From assembly GCA_016926625.1 (NCBI GenBank), contig JAFGOE010000074.1, positions 1-56,037 of the forward strand: a stretch of DNA of 56,037 nucleotides. The letters run 5' to 3'. The DNA is from Candidatus Zhuqueibacterota bacterium. Lineage in GTDB: Bacteria > Zhuqueibacterota > Zhuqueibacteria > Thermofontimicrobiales > Thiofontviventaceae. Positions 8,017-15,294 of the stretch are shown one piece after another (positions within the stretch are counted from its first letter, which is position 1; each line of letters begins with the position of its first letter). Both the position numbers and the translations under genes were made by a program. The notes below the pieces were generated by a model. It worked only from the letters and a program-made list of their open reading frames with translations, was not told where the DNA came from and did not search any database.

Positions 8017-8937
8017 ATGCAGAGCATTAAAAGTAAAATTTTCAATTTCATTATGCGGCACAGACATCTCTTACAGGGTAAAATCAAAAAGGAAACCTTC
8101 GATTTCAATACATCGATCGAAAAATTCAGAGAGCAATGTGAAAAAGGCGCGAGTCGATATGCGAAATTGCCACAGGGTATCACGATCAAGGATGAAAATA
8201 TCGACGGCATACAATCCGAATGGATCATTCCTGCTGGTGCCGATCCTGAAAAATTAATCTTATATGTCCATGGGGGAGGATACGTATCCGGATCATGCAA
8301 CGATCACAGGGGATTCGTCTCCAAATTTGCCAGGGACAGCGGATATGTAAATCTGGTGTATGAATATCGCCTGGCACCGGAACATCCGTTCCCTGCGGCG
8401 TTGGACGATTCGATCAAAATCTATAAATCGCTATTCGAAAGAGGATTTAAAGCCAAAGACATTCTCATTGCAGGGGAATCTGCCGGAGGTGGCCTGGCCC
8501 TGGCCATTCTGCTGGCTATCAGGGAACAGACATTACCGCTACCTGCTGCCGCGGTCGCAATTTCACCCTGGACCGATCTGACATGTTCGAGTGCTTCATA
8601 TTCGACGAAGAACAAGCGATCTGTCGCGCCTCTCAATTCCTGGATCGTTTTCAGCAAATATTATGTTGGGGATAATCCGGCTGACCTGCCGCTTATCTCT
8701 CCCCTCTTTGGCGACCTGAGAGGACTTCCCCCCATATTCATCAATTCAGGTACTGACGATGAATTATTTGAAGATGGGGAGAAATTTTACCTGAAGGCAA
8801 AGGAAGCCGGCGTCGATGTAACCTTCAGGTCAGGCAGCGGTATGGTTCACTGCTATCCCCTCCTGGCCCCCATGTTCCGTGAAGCGACCGAGGCAATGGA
8901 AGAGATATGTGATTTCATCAGAGCAAAACTCGGTTGA
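8017..8937 (+). CDS. Alpha/beta hydrolase, hormone-sensitive-lipase (bHSL) type esterase
   Basis: This 306-residue protein has the oxyanion motif HGGGYVSG (85-92), the nucleophile elbow GESAGGG with Ser155, Asp248 in SGTDDEL and His278 in GMVHCYP. These are the elements of a family IV (HSL-like) carboxylesterase/acetyl esterase. No signal peptide is evident, so it is probably cytoplasmic. Such enzymes hydrolyse short-chain acyl esters. A deacetylation role alongside the neighbouring glycosidase is possible but not shown. It is separated by 175 bases from GH109, so it is likely an independent unit. Confidence 0.87.
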   Translation: MQSIKSKIFNFIMRHRHLLQGKIKKETFDFNTSIEKFREQCEKGASRYAKLPQGITIKDENIDGIQSEWIIPAGADPEKLILYVHGGGYVSGSCNDHRGFVSKFARDSGYVNLVYEYRLAPEHPFPAALDDSIKIYKSLFERGFKAKDILIAGESAGGGLALAILLAIREQTLPLPAAAVAISPWTDLTCSSASYSTKNKRSVAPLNSWIVFSKYYVGDNPADLPLISPLFGDLRGLPPIFINSGTDDELFEDGEKFYLKAKEAGVDVTFRSGSGMVHCYPLLAPMFREATEAMEEICDFIRAKLG

Positions 8938-9180
8938 ATGGATAAAACGAACGACGCACACTAGCTGCAATAATAATTTTTAGAGTGCAACCGATAACAT
9001 CCCTCGCAGTCCATGAAGGGAATGCACTACTATTGCCAGCGAACAATGTTAGTATCGCAATTCAATCTTAATACTTTTATTTCTGTTCATCTGCTATGAA
9101 AACTCTATTTCTCTGATAATATTTATCAAATCGATAACAACAATTTCATTTAAATCTGTTAAATTTAAAATCAAGTATTC
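8938..9180. other. Convergent intergenic region, nothing recognised
   Basis: This AT-rich gap lies between the esterase (+) and the TPR gene (-). I see no terminator, repeat or ORF in it. It marks the left edge of a low-GC stretch that continues to about 13.3 kb. Confidence 0.5.
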
Positions 9181-9777
9181 TTAAAGCACTAATATCGATA
9201 TTATCAAAATACTTAATAACAATACTACAATTAATATACTGCAACCTGTACCGCTTGTCGAAGTGGTTCTTATACTAGGCGCTGAGTAATTTGTGGATAC
9301 AATTTTTTCAATATCTCCTGGCTGCAAAGGACTCCCATCGGCTCTGCGTCCTCGATTGTTATACAGTTCAAGAGCTTTTTTTCTGTGAGCCTCTATTACA
9401 TCTGGAGTGGCGCCCATTGCATTCGCTATATGCATTTTTGCCACTTCAATCGTAGGATAAGATGAATCTAGTTTTTCAGCATGAAGTATACAGGTAAGTG
9501 CCTCTGAATAATTTTCTCGATCAAAATACCATTTTCCTAAATTCACCCAGAACTTTGGATTAGAGGGAGATAATTGAATTGCACGTAAAAAATGATCCCT
9601 TGCCCTGTTATATTCACCAAGAGTCGAAAGGACAAATGCATACTCACTATGAGTATCAGGAATATCTTCACATAATTGAAGAGCTCTCTCGAGCAATCTT
9701 TTTGCACCGGCAAAGTCACCTCGTTCCACAGCATTATATGCATCATTGGTAAGTTTTGCGGCTTCTTCTCGAGTCAT
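9181..9777 (-). CDS. Possible internal translation product of the TPR gene (198 residues)
   Basis: An in-frame ATG at 9777 (Met393 of the long protein) is preceded by an unusually strong Shine-Dalgarno sequence at 9781-9791. The product would contain only the second TPR block and the tail anchor, starting MTREEAAKLTNDAY. Either one reading frame makes two proteins, or two ancestral genes have fused and kept the second ribosome site. This is inferred from the ribosome site alone. Confidence 0.45.
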   Translation of the reverse strand: MTREEAAKLTNDAYNAVERGDFAGAKRLLERALQLCEDIPDTHSEYAFVLSTLGEYNRARDHFLRAIQLSPSNPKFWVNLGKWYFDRENYSEALTCILHAEKLDSSYPTIEVAKMHIANAMGATPDVIEAHRKKALELYNNRGRRADGSPLQPGDIEKIVSTNYSAPSIRTTSTSGTGCSILIVVLLLSILIISILVL

Positions 9778-10953
9778 TCGATCACCTCCTTCAATTTTAT
9801 TATGATTCACTTTTTTTAGTAGGAATTCTTTGAAAAATTCGACATATGCGCTTTTAACTGGACCAATATAATAACAATGGTCACAGGTGATCATATCAGA
9901 CCCGAGAAAACGGATTCTGTGAGACCCACACTTTGGACATCTTTTTACCTCATTTCGTACTTTCATCATTTCTTTCCTGCGATTTTCCAGCCATGCCATA
10001 GAATCAGGTCGCGATACATGATCAGGCGATAAACTCATCATTTCGCGACAATAGTCAAGTGATTCTTTAACATCTTTATTACCTGGCTTAATACTATCTG
10101 CAGTTTGCAGTGCTTCCACAGCCATATCATAGAGACACATTTGTCCCAGAGCATTTCCTCTCCAATGCCATAATTTTTGATTATCCTTAGCTTTTTTAGG
10201 ATGAAATTCAATTGCCTTTCCACTGGCCGCTGCAACTCCTGCCATCTCTTGAAGTCGGAGATATTCTTGACTCGGATCCGCGGGTTTCATGGCGATGTGC
10301 ATTTCTGTGAGTATTTTCCAACATTTCCAGGAATTTATACCATCCGGCTTCTGTAACAGCTCGTTGAGATTTCTTTTATAATCTTCAAAATCTCCCGACT
10401 TCAAATTGCTCTCAAATTTGTCCACTAAATCATCACATGACAAATTATTTGTTCTTTTAATATTACTCCTACCTTCGATAATAGAAATCACACCTGCAGC
10501 ATGTGTGGGAGATTTCAACTGTAACTCATGATATCGTCTGGATATTTCCAGCTCTTTCTCCAAACCAGAAAAAATGCCAGCCGTTAACATGTTTGCCATC
10601 AGGTCTTCATCATCTTTTACTATTTGTTCGGCAATTTTACCATAGGTATATGCCTCGCTAAATGATTTTTGATTCAGACATGCACGTGTTAAATTTACCA
10701 AGTTTCTGAATTCAATGTCAGGATCAATTAACGTGGCTCGCAAGCGATGTGATAACAGACAACTTATCTCACACCGATGGCCGTCCAGAGTCTCCATATG
10801 TACAATACCAATTAAATATAACGCATCAGCTGCACCATTTCCTAAAGGAAATGATTCCAATGCATTTATTAGCGGGCGAATAGCTGGCTCTAATAATCCT
10901 CGCTGCATCTTTTGCTGAGCCTCGATAATCAAGGCTGAAAAGTCATAATCCAT
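9181..10953 (-). CDS. TPR protein with central zinc ribbon and C-terminal tail anchor
   Basis: This 590-residue protein has TPR-like helical repeats in its N-terminal half, then a zinc ribbon with CPKC at 339-342 and CDHC at 357-360. A second clear TPR block follows (about 395-530: DTHSEYAFVLSTLGEYNRARDH and similar; consensus-like Gly/Ala spacing). It ends in a 20-residue hydrophobic segment at the very C-terminus (GTGCSILIVVLLLS onward), as in tail-anchored proteins. The ATG at 10953 is chosen because GGAG of the preceding stop region lies 9 bases upstream; an ATG at 10962 overlaps the TIR stop. It sits one base after the TIR gene, so the two are certainly co-transcribed. TPR arms usually bind protein partners. 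A sensor or scaffold role for the TIR protein is inference. Confidence 0.75.
   Translation of the reverse strand: MDYDFSALIIEAQQKMQRGLLEPAIRPLINALESFPLGNGAADALYLIGIVHMETLDGHRCEISCLLSHRLRATLIDPDIEFRNLVNLTRACLNQKSFSEAYTYGKIAEQIVKDDEDLMANMLTAGIFSGLEKELEISRRYHELQLKSPTHAAGVISIIEGRSNIKRTNNLSCDDLVDKFESNLKSGDFEDYKRNLNELLQKPDGINSWKCWKILTEMHIAMKPADPSQEYLRLQEMAGVAAASGKAIEFHPKKAKDNQKLWHWRGNALGQMCLYDMAVEALQTADSIKPGNKDVKESLDYCREMMSLSPDHVSRPDSMAWLENRRKEMMKVRNEVKRCPKCGSHRIRFLGSDMITCDHCYYIGPVKSAYVEFFKEFLLKKVNHNKIEGGDRMTREEAAKLTNDAYNAVERGDFAGAKRLLERALQLCEDIPDTHSEYAFVLSTLGEYNRARDHFLRAIQLSPSNPKFWVNLGKWYFDRENYSEALTCILHAEKLDSSYPTIEVAKMHIANAMGATPDVIEAHRKKALELYNNRGRRADGSPLQPGDIEKIVSTNYSAPSIRTTSTSGTGCSILIVVLLLSILIISILVL
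9781..9791 (-). promoter_or_regulatory. Full-length Shine-Dalgarno sequence inside the TPR gene
   Basis: Read on the minus strand this is AAGGAGGTGAT, complementary to the 3' end of 16S rRNA over at least 11 bases, with GGAGG seven bases before the ATG at 9777. It encodes the linker EGGDR between the zinc ribbon and the second TPR block. It is stronger than any start-proximal ribosome site in the rest of the window. Confidence 0.7.
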
Positions 10954-10954
10954 C

Positions 10955-12154
10955 CTATCCATCTCCTAAAATAATTTTTCTTGCATCGAGTATTTTATTT
11001 TTATCGAGGTTTTCATATTTTTTATCTGAAATCCACCTGAACGAATTAACCAGGCTGTCGCAATATGGTATTGATTTATAAAATTGAGTAAAATTATCCT
11101 CAAATGAAAAAATGAATCTCACTCTGAAAGTTATATCAAATAGAGGATGAGGAAGGACTAGTTTATAGACTCTATATATTTTACCCATCGCAGGAATCCG
11201 GAAAGTAAATAAACGATGCTTAAATTCGACATTACGATCAACCGTTGAGAATAAATGAATCCCAATTTCCTCAATTTCAGGCAGGACTGGCTCGGGATCA
11301 GTATTTAACATTTTGTTTTGCATCATTTTATAAAGATCAGTATTCATGGTGATACGTTTGTAGGCATTTTTTACTTCGAACCCGAATCGTCTTAATTCTT
11401 CCTTGTGACGTAGCCTATCATCATCATCAAATTTTTTAATACGAACCGGGTCAAATTCACCTGACAATATTTTACTTTTTATGTAATCCGCATCAAATTC
11501 ATTAAATATATCATAATCTAAAAAAAGAGATACATCCAATCCATTTAAAGATCGTCTGAATTCGTGAAAATCCGTACGAAAAACTCCACTATACGATAAC
11601 ATATGACTTCTATTCATGGCGGCCAGATGAAACCTCGATCCTGGAACAATGGCCCAATTAAAATTATTAAACTCAAAACCAGCTTCCATCACTTGCCATT
11701 GATGAACCTCCTCAGAGACATCTAATTGAATAGGTTCGATGAGCTTTGAGATGACTCCATGTCTTTGTAAGATACGAAATATTTCCCCTGCATCGTCTTT
11801 TATAGAGTAACAATTTACTAATAATTCCGGGAAAATGCTTCGGAAAGACTCACTTTCTTCCAAAAAGAAGACGATAACTTTTTCCGGCGATCGTTTTTCT
11901 CGTATTCGCTGAGCTTCAATTAAGCAATAATCAGATTCAATATAATGCTTCGAAACAAACAAAACCCACCATCCAGAGTCATCAATCGCTTCATTTATTA
12001 TTCTTTGAAATATCTCTAATTGATCATGACGTAATCCATATTCATCCATCCAAACTGATATCTGCTCAGACTTCAACCTCTCAGCAACTCTTCGAACCAG
12101 GTTCACATGATCACTTTTATAACTTAAGAATATGTGATTCTTATTATTTTTCAT
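10955..12154 (-). CDS. TIR-domain protein with unknown C-terminal domain
   Basis: This protein has 399 residues from the ATG at 12154; an in-frame TTG at 12169 would add five. Residues 1 to about 125 form a TIR domain: HIFLSYKSDH (box 1), SVWMDEYGL (box 2-like), and WWVLFVSKHYIESDYCLIEAQR with Cys77 and the putative catalytic Glu80 of NAD+-cleaving TIRs. Residues from about 150 are not recognised. They contain many aromatic residues and acidic clusters (KKFDDDDR) and no membrane segment. Bacterial TIR proteins commonly cleave NAD+ or make signalling nucleotides in antiphage defence. That role is inferred here from the domain and from the partner TPR gene one base downstream. GC content is far below that of the neighbouring genes. 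Confidence 0.82.
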   Translation of the reverse strand: MKNNKNHIFLSYKSDHVNLVRRVAERLKSEQISVWMDEYGLRHDQLEIFQRIINEAIDDSGWWVLFVSKHYIESDYCLIEAQRIREKRSPEKVIVFFLEESESFRSIFPELLVNCYSIKDDAGEIFRILQRHGVISKLIEPIQLDVSEEVHQWQVMEAGFEFNNFNWAIVPGSRFHLAAMNRSHMLSYSGVFRTDFHEFRRSLNGLDVSLFLDYDIFNEFDADYIKSKILSGEFDPVRIKKFDDDDRLRHKEELRRFGFEVKNAYKRITMNTDLYKMMQNKMLNTDPEPVLPEIEEIGIHLFSTVDRNVEFKHRLFTFRIPAMGKIYRVYKLVLPHPLFDITFRVRFIFSFEDNFTQFYKSIPYCDSLVNSFRWISDKKYENLDKNKILDARKIILGDG

Positions 12155-12235
12155 CCTGTCTGATATCAAAATACAATAATTGATTAGAAATTAATCGATT
12201 TTTTATTCAAATCTTTGACCTGTTGTCCAAAGCTT

Positions 12236-12264
12236 TTTATATAAAAAATTATGAATAAAATCAA
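12236..12264 (-). promoter_or_regulatory. Predicted promoter for the TIR-TPR operon
   Basis: On the minus strand TTGATT (12264-12259), 17 bases, TATAAA (12241-12236). It lies about 80 bases before the ATG at 12154. The region between 12155 and 12504 otherwise shows only AT-rich sequence without repeats. Confidence 0.5.
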
Positions 12265-12504
12265 TGACATGTAAACAATACACTTGACAAAACGAAACGA
12301 AGCAGGGATCAAATCAACCTATACATATCGACTCGTACTAGCGAATATTGATAATATTTTTACAAGAGGAAGCATCTGGAATGGAATTTGTCTGTGAAGA
12401 TAGGCCAACATGAATGTGGAAAATCCTTCAGAATGATGTTTTTATTAAAATTATCACCAGAACTATCTTTTTGAATCAATATTAACAATCTTACTATATA
12501 ATAA

Positions 12505-12840
12505 TTAATTAGTTACATGCCTAGCCTGATCGAGTAAAACAAAAAAACAAAATGAAAAATAGACACCTGCCACAAATCCATTCGCATTATCATAATTTAC
12601 ACGAAAAAGATTTGCAATTAATTCCGTAACTCCTATTCGATTAAACATTCCATTAAAAAACATGACAACTTCATTGAACGAATAAAATATCCCAGCCACA
12701 GACAATAGGAAAAGGAATCCTTTAATTATAATCGCTATGGGACCATGATAGTGGCGTAAATACCACGCAGTCGTAACTACTACAATTGTAAATTTCGAAT
12801 ATTCTTTAAATATTGAAACCAATTCAGGGAATGAAGGCAT
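12505..12840 (-). CDS. Small membrane protein, unknown
   Basis: This 111-residue protein has three hydrophobic segments at about 16-30, 33-56 and 88-104 and no recognisable family motif. The ATG follows GGGG of a weak ribosome site. It is AT-rich and lies in the same orientation as the TIR-TPR pair, but 350 bases upstream of it and with that pair's own promoter in between. It may therefore be a bystander. A membrane partner for the TIR/TPR proteins is possible; nothing in its sequence shows it. Confidence 0.5.
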   Translation of the reverse strand: MPSFPELVSIFKEYSKFTIVVVTTAWYLRHYHGPIAIIIKGFLFLLSVAGIFYSFNEVVMFFNGMFNRIGVTELIANLFRVNYDNANGFVAGVYFSFCFFVLLDQARHVTN

Positions 12841-13151
12841 CGGCTAAACCCCGTCAAGGTTATACTCAATGAATTTCAAGCGACTTACTGTTCTATATCC
12901 AGCTTAAATGATTTAAAAGTGCTGCCAAACTTATTCCAACTTCCCATCATATGTCAACTAACACGGTAACCACAAAAATATAAATAATTAATTTTGTATT
13001 GTCAATCAATATTTTCAAATTTGTAAAATTCGTTGCAGGATAGTAATAAATGTAAAATTATAAAAAAATGACTTACTACAGAAGCTTTTATCGGTGGGGG
13101 CTGTATTTAAAGTCACAAGGCAAGATACTTAGTACATTGTAATAGTATCAA

Positions 13152-13210
13152 TTGACCTGTCCTCCTAAATTAGCTGGTGGTAATATAAGAAATTTTTGAG
13201 TACAGGTCAA
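13152..13210. repeat. Nine-base inverted repeat next to element C1
   Basis: TTGACCTGT (13152-13160) and ACAGGTCAA (13202-13210) are perfect complements. They lie in the 512-base gap 12841-13352, which otherwise holds AT-rich sequence and element C1. Their role is unknown; they may be a remnant of the element's flank. Confidence 0.4.
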
Positions 13211-13221
13211 ATGAACTAATA

Positions 13222-13307
13222 GGTAGTAGCGAAATTTATCACCCCATACGATATGTTCTATTTGACGAATAAATTCGTCACTACAAATTAACTTTTAATA
13301 CACTCCC
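13222..13307 (-). repeat. MITE-like element C, copy C1 (truncated, reversed)
   Basis: Read on the minus strand it begins GTATTAAAAGTTAA, continues with the shared core TAGTGACGAATTTATTCGTC (palindrome GACGAAT-TT-ATTCGTC) and an ATCGTATGG stretch, and then diverges from copies C2 and C3. The second half found in the other two copies is missing. Confidence 0.6.
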
Positions 13308-13352
13308 CTCTCTGCGTCAATTTAATCTTTAACATTCTCTGAATTTCACCAA

Positions 13353-15002
13353 TCACTTCTGATAAATCAATTTCCTCATATCGCTGTATGCGCCACCCTG
13401 TAATTTATAAACGTACACCCCTCCTGATAGACCTTGCGGCTGCCATATAACATTATGTTCTCCCGCAGTCTGATAGCTGTTCACCAGTGTTTCTACAACC
13501 TGGCCGGTAAGATTGTAGATATTCAATTTCACATGACATGCTTCATGCAAGTTATACGTGATCCGCGTTTGTGGATTAAAGGGATTAGGATAATTCTGAT
13601 ATAATTTAAAATTTTCAGGTATTTCGGAGCGATCGGGAGAGATTGCAGTCGATTTAAACGTCACCGCAGGATCATAACTCTTGGAGATCACATCGGTGAT
13701 AAAACAGGTTCCCAGGTTCGTATTCGTCATCCAATTCGTCGACAACCAACCGCCAGGACAATCCGTCACATCCAGTTGTACTTCTTCCAGTCCTCCCGGA
13801 TTTTCCTGATCCTTATCATGTTTGAATGTTAATTTCTTAACATTCTTGTCTTTTGAAACACCTGTCACTACAACAGTATGGGCGTACGTCCAGCCAGTGC
13901 CATCCCAGAAACCCATGGTTAATTCAACATCTTCACCAGCCTCCATTTCATTAACGATCCAATCCCAGGACACTCGATTCGCACTGGCTGTTTTATCATC
14001 AAGATTAACACCTTCATTCGACGCTGAATGACCGTACTGTGAATTTGGCGAATCAATCGTCGGTTCGGTGACATCTAACGCCTGGAACTTAACCTTGATA
14101 GGAAGTTTAAGACTATCAATAAAGTCCAACGTTCCGGCAATAATGTCTTTCACGCGAACACCCATGTTTCCATAGAAATCTCTGGTCATCATCTCATCTA
14201 AACAATCCAATTTCTCCCTAAAATTTAATCCTGAATTTATCTCTGGATGCTGAGTCTCCAGCCAGCTTATGCTATTTGCACATGACGCTAATGTACATGC
14301 CCCCAGATCACCTCCATATTTGACAACGCCTGTGTTATCAATATAAAAAGGATTTGCGGAATTATCAAGATCCACATTAGGTACGTTACACCCTCTGTAT
14401 ATCCATGTCGGATCTGTGGCTAACACCCAATTATGCTGAACAGGGTTCATTTGCGGCATGGGAGGCCACTCGGTGATATCGATCCCATTCTCGACATTAA
14501 ATTTTATTTGCGACACCGGATAGAGAACGAATAGATCTTCGGAGGTCACAGGGGGATCAATTTGAATTTGATCCGATACTGTCGCATATAAAAAGAGCTC
14601 AATAATTTGTTGACCATATAATGCCCCCAATATTCCTAAATCAGCATAGTAATTAAGCTCTACCGGCGATTCGAATGGATTCAAGGCGATGTTCTGGCCT
14701 ACCCATACATCATGGTACGGAGGATGAAAAAATTTCGCCGTGATGTTTAAATAAAGAGAAGATACACCGTTTGGAAAGTCATATAAAAATCTAAATAAAG
14801 CGGTAGTCGAGTATTCTACATTGAGTGGTTCCGCAAAATTTATCTGATCTATTGAGGTAATCTTTACGGTTGCCTCACGTCTGGATTCATCCATGATGAA
14901 GTGACTATCATTCTCGGCTGGAATCACCAGTTTTACCGTACTTATTATCAGGATAAGCAAGGTACAAATAATACGTCTTAATATCTGGTGTGGTGTCTTC
15001 AT
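13353..15002 (-). CDS. Secreted protein with C39/papain-like fold signature and sorting domain
   Basis: This 549-residue protein starts at the ATG at 15002, which has AAAGGA nearby and puts the signal peptide (about 10-28) at the N-terminus; a longer TTG-type start would not. Residues about 230-430 look like a cysteine-peptidase fold of C39/papain type. Candidate residues are Cys236 or Cys241 (GACTLASCANSISWLE), His375 (YAHTVVVTGV) and Asp396 (FKHDKDQ). The N-terminal 200 residues are beta-rich and unassigned. The C-terminus is a FlgD-like sorting domain (NYPNPFNPQ, ending MRKLIYQK), so it is likely surface-bound or secreted. The peptidase call rests on spacing and local motifs only. Confidence 0.65.
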   Translation of the reverse strand: MKTPHQILRRIICTLLILIISTVKLVIPAENDSHFIMDESRREATVKITSIDQINFAEPLNVEYSTTALFRFLYDFPNGVSSLYLNITAKFFHPPYHDVWVGQNIALNPFESPVELNYYADLGILGALYGQQIIELFLYATVSDQIQIDPPVTSEDLFVLYPVSQIKFNVENGIDITEWPPMPQMNPVQHNWVLATDPTWIYRGCNVPNVDLDNSANPFYIDNTGVVKYGGDLGACTLASCANSISWLETQHPEINSGLNFREKLDCLDEMMTRDFYGNMGVRVKDIIAGTLDFIDSLKLPIKVKFQALDVTEPTIDSPNSQYGHSASNEGVNLDDKTASANRVSWDWIVNEMEAGEDVELTMGFWDGTGWTYAHTVVVTGVSKDKNVKKLTFKHDKDQENPGGLEEVQLDVTDCPGGWLSTNWMTNTNLGTCFITDVISKSYDPAVTFKSTAISPDRSEIPENFKLYQNYPNPFNPQTRITYNLHEACHVKLNIYNLTGQVVETLVNSYQTAGEHNVIWQPQGLSGGVYVYKLQGGAYSDMRKLIYQK

Positions 15003-15127
15003 TATTAATCCTTTCTTTTTGAGGGTCGTCAAAATCAAACTGATTTGTTTCATATGATTCACATTTTTATTTACAGTGACGTACATTTAACGCTTTAATC
15101 ATAAATGACACGTAACTCCTGTCCTAA

Positions 15128-15263
15128 AAACTTTTACCACAGAGAGCACAGCTTTTCTACGTATTTAAATCTTTCCTTCGTGGTCTTCGTGTCCTCTTCG
15201 TAAGCTTCGTGGTCAAAGCTTTTTGGGAACGGTAGGATTTATGGTCTCTTTGCTCTCAGCAGT
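15128..15263. repeat. Type A array, short copy A3
   Basis: One CCACAGAGAGCACAG unit on the left faces CTTCGTGG, CTTCGTGTCC, CTTCGTAAGC and CTTCGTGG units on the right, with a GCTTTT spacer. It lies between two minus-strand secreted-protein genes and is the most reduced array in the window. Confidence 0.7.
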
Positions 15264-15294
15264 AAAACCTTATGCTAACACTTTTTAAATCCTG

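Noticed and set aside
9775..9791. Possibility that the zinc-ribbon TPR gene is really two genes with a frameshift
   Set aside because: The frame is continuous across the site and the codons before it encode a sensible linker, so no frameshift is needed; internal initiation remains open as a finding.
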